A stretch of DNA of 7,391 bases from an uncultured Ardenticatenia bacterium (lineage in GTDB: Bacteria; Chloroflexota; Anaerolineae; Promineifilales; Promineifilaceae), in NCBI GenBank assembly GCA_937858165.1, contig CALLZA010000621.1, positions 1-7,391 on the forward strand, written 5' to 3'. Positions 6,778-7,391 of this stretch are shown in pieces (position 1 is the first letter of the stretch; each line of letters begins with the position of its first letter). Below the pieces are notes generated by a model that was not told the DNA's origin, did not search any database, and saw nothing but the letters and a program-made list of their open reading frames with translations. Both the position numbers and the translations under genes were made by a program.

Positions 6778-6814
6778 ATAAAAGCAAAGAGCCCTCGAGA
6801 TAATTCGAGAGCTC
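6778..6814 (-). terminator. Intrinsic terminator of tRNA-Asp
   Basis: On the minus strand GAGCTCTCGA pairs fully with TCGAGGGCTC (one G-U pair) around a six-base loop, followed by TTTGCTTTTATAGG. It starts 31 bases beyond the tRNA discriminator base and is oriented to end the tRNA transcript. Confidence 0.8.
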
Positions 6815-6845
6815 ATACGCCTATATATTAGACTGTAGGCTACTA

Positions 6846-6918
6846 CGGGAGCGACGGGGATCGAACCCGCGATCTTCGGCTTGACAGGCCGACGTGTTAA
6901 CCGCTACACCACGCCCCC
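6846..6918 (-). tRNA. tRNA-Asp (anticodon GUC)
   Basis: A complete 73-base cloverleaf can be folded by hand. Acceptor GGGGGCG pairs with CGCTCCC (one G-U pair). The D arm is GTGT/ACAC with loop AGCGGTTA. The anticodon arm is TCGGC/GCCGA with loop CTGTCAA, giving GUC at 6885-6883. The variable loop has five bases, the T arm is GCGGG/CCCGT with loop TTCGATC, and the discriminator is G73. The 3' CCA is not encoded and must be added. The GUC anticodon and G73 both fit aspartate identity. It has its own promoter and terminator, so it seems to be a single-gene unit. Confidence 0.96.
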
Positions 6919-6935
6919 TGGGGGTGCAAGTCAGG

Positions 6936-6964
6936 ATGTTAGCAGAAGTCGCCAACGATGTCAA
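6936..6964 (-). promoter_or_regulatory. Promoter of tRNA-Asp
   Basis: On the minus strand a perfect TTGACA (6964-6959) and TAACAT (6941-6936) are separated by exactly 17 bases. Transcription would start around 6929, some ten bases before the mature 5' end at 6918, which suits a short leader trimmed by RNase P. Confidence 0.75.
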
Positions 6965-7021
6965 CAAATTCCCCAACCGTAGCGCAGGTTCCTTTGCCCG
7001 CGTTCTTGCGTCGCCAGAGCA

Positions 7022-7043
7022 GCGCGGGTAAGGCAACCCGCGC
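7022..7043. terminator. GC-rich stem-loop after the right-hand gene
   Basis: GCGCGGGT and ACCCGCGC form a perfect 8-bp stem with a six-base loop, starting five bases beyond the stop codon of the minus-strand gene. There is no T run on either side, so it may be a Rho-aided or weak terminator, or a 3'-end stabilising hairpin. Confidence 0.5.
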
Positions 7044-7048
7044 GACAC

Positions 7049-7216
7049 TCATGACGGCATCCAACTGAGCATCTGAATATTCTTGGCCTCAAACTTGCCG
7101 GTCGGGTGGCGCGATTCGGCCAGCTCGAACTGGAAGACGTGGCTATAGCTGGGCAGTTGCAGCGGGTCGATGTTGTCCGGCAGGTTGGAGTCGTGGAAGT
7201 AGGCAGTGTCATAGGG
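7049..7216 (-). CDS. 3' end of an unrecognised gene, cut by the adapter
   Basis: Only the last 55 codons and the TGA stop are present. The reading begins inside the gene at PYDTAYFHDSNLP and ends KNIQMLSWMPS. Composition is natural and hydrophilic, with aromatic residues and no membrane segment or signal. I do not recognise the family. The upstream part is lost because the genomic sequence ends at 7216, where the Nextera mosaic end begins. A start codon that seems to exist just upstream (encoding MYKRQ) comes entirely from adapter and must not be used. It runs toward the tRNA-Asp promoter in the same direction. Confidence 0.6.
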   Translation of the reverse strand, partial: PYDTAYFHDSNLPDNIDPLQLPSYSHVFQFELAESRHPTGKFEAKNIQMLSWMPS

Positions 7217-7282
7217 CTGTCTCTTATACACATCTCCGAGCCCACGAGACCGTACTAGATCTCGTATGCCGTCTTCTGCTTG
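7217..7282 (+). other. Illumina Nextera adapter read-through (not genomic)
   Basis: The order is exact: the 19-base Nextera mosaic end CTGTCTCTTATACACATCT (7217-7235), the read-2 adapter part CCGAGCCCACGAGAC (7236-7250), an eight-base index CGTACTAG (7251-7258), which is the N702 i7 index as I recall it, and the start of the P7 end ATCTCGTATGCC (7259-7270) through to CTGCTTG (7282). This is library sequence left by failed trimming, not a transposon end in the organism. Confidence 0.98.
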
Positions 7283-7391
7283 AAAAAAAAAACACGAGGA
7301 ACATCAGCTCGTAGGTGAGCTATCCGCACATCAATGCATTGATGGCGTGCTGAGCCAGAATGACACCACAACACCTAGGTACTGACACACA
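7283..7391. other. Poly-A and post-adapter noise
   Basis: Ten A residues (7283-7292) follow the P7 sequence, as is usual when an Illumina read runs off its template. The remaining 99 bases cannot be joined biologically to the left side. They are either base-calling noise or an unrelated fragment joined by the assembler. Nothing coding is supported. Confidence 0.85.

Noticed and set aside
7217..7235. Terminal inverted repeat of a Tn5-like transposon
   Set aside because: The mosaic end is directly followed by Illumina index and P7 sequence, so it is library adapter and not a resident mobile element.
6961..7245. A 94-residue minus-strand protein starting MGSEMCIRDS
   Set aside because: Its start is translated adapter, the remainder is a low-quality alternative frame rich in Ser/Thr/Arg, and the competing frame looks like real protein.
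7329..7344. A perfect 16-bp palindrome CATCAATGCATTGATG
   Set aside because: It lies beyond adapter and poly-A in sequence that cannot be trusted as part of this genome.

Overview
This is a metagenome-style contig of about 7.4 kb, high in GC, that carries sequencing artefacts at both ends. A 1,048-residue cyclase/ATPase/TPR signalling protein, a Pro/Thr/Ala-rich secreted lipoprotein and a soluble bacterial sphingosine-1-phosphate lyase together fit a Chloroflexota-type bacterium. That placement is an inference from gene style, because the window has no phylogenetic marker.

Layout, left to right. Positions 1 to about 227 are low-complexity, homopolymer-rich sequence that looks like unreliable read-end consensus. 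A complete PLP-dependent sphingosine-1-phosphate lyase gene lies at 297-1799 (+). It ends at a 20-bp perfect inverted repeat (1806-1857) shared with a convergent lipoprotein gene (2564-2025, -). The lipoprotein is followed, after an in-frame TGA and a striking C/G tract, by an untranslated second copy of its C-terminal module (2024-1887). Next is a short minus-strand gene (3117-2716) that looks like the N-terminal stump of an SNF2-type helicase, then a minus-strand terminator and a 14-bp copy of the 3' end of tRNA-Asp. The main gene, at 3442-6588 (+), has a good promoter and encodes a class III nucleotide cyclase joined to a STAND-type ATPase and a TPR-like helical region. After it come a minus-strand terminator, an intact tRNA-Asp(GUC) gene (6846-6918) with a clear promoter, and the last 55 codons of an unrecognised minus-strand gene (7049-7216).

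From 7217 the sequence is not genomic. It is Nextera mosaic end, i7 adapter with an index and P7 sequence, then poly-A and about 100 nt of noise.

The genes do not form one pathway or operon. Directions alternate and each unit has its own signals. I see no complete new system. The points most worth attention are unusual substrate-selecting residues in the cyclase, the duplicated tRNA-Asp 3' end with an equally spaced terminator at each copy, the interrupted duplicated module of the lipoprotein, and the adapter contamination that creates false proteins.
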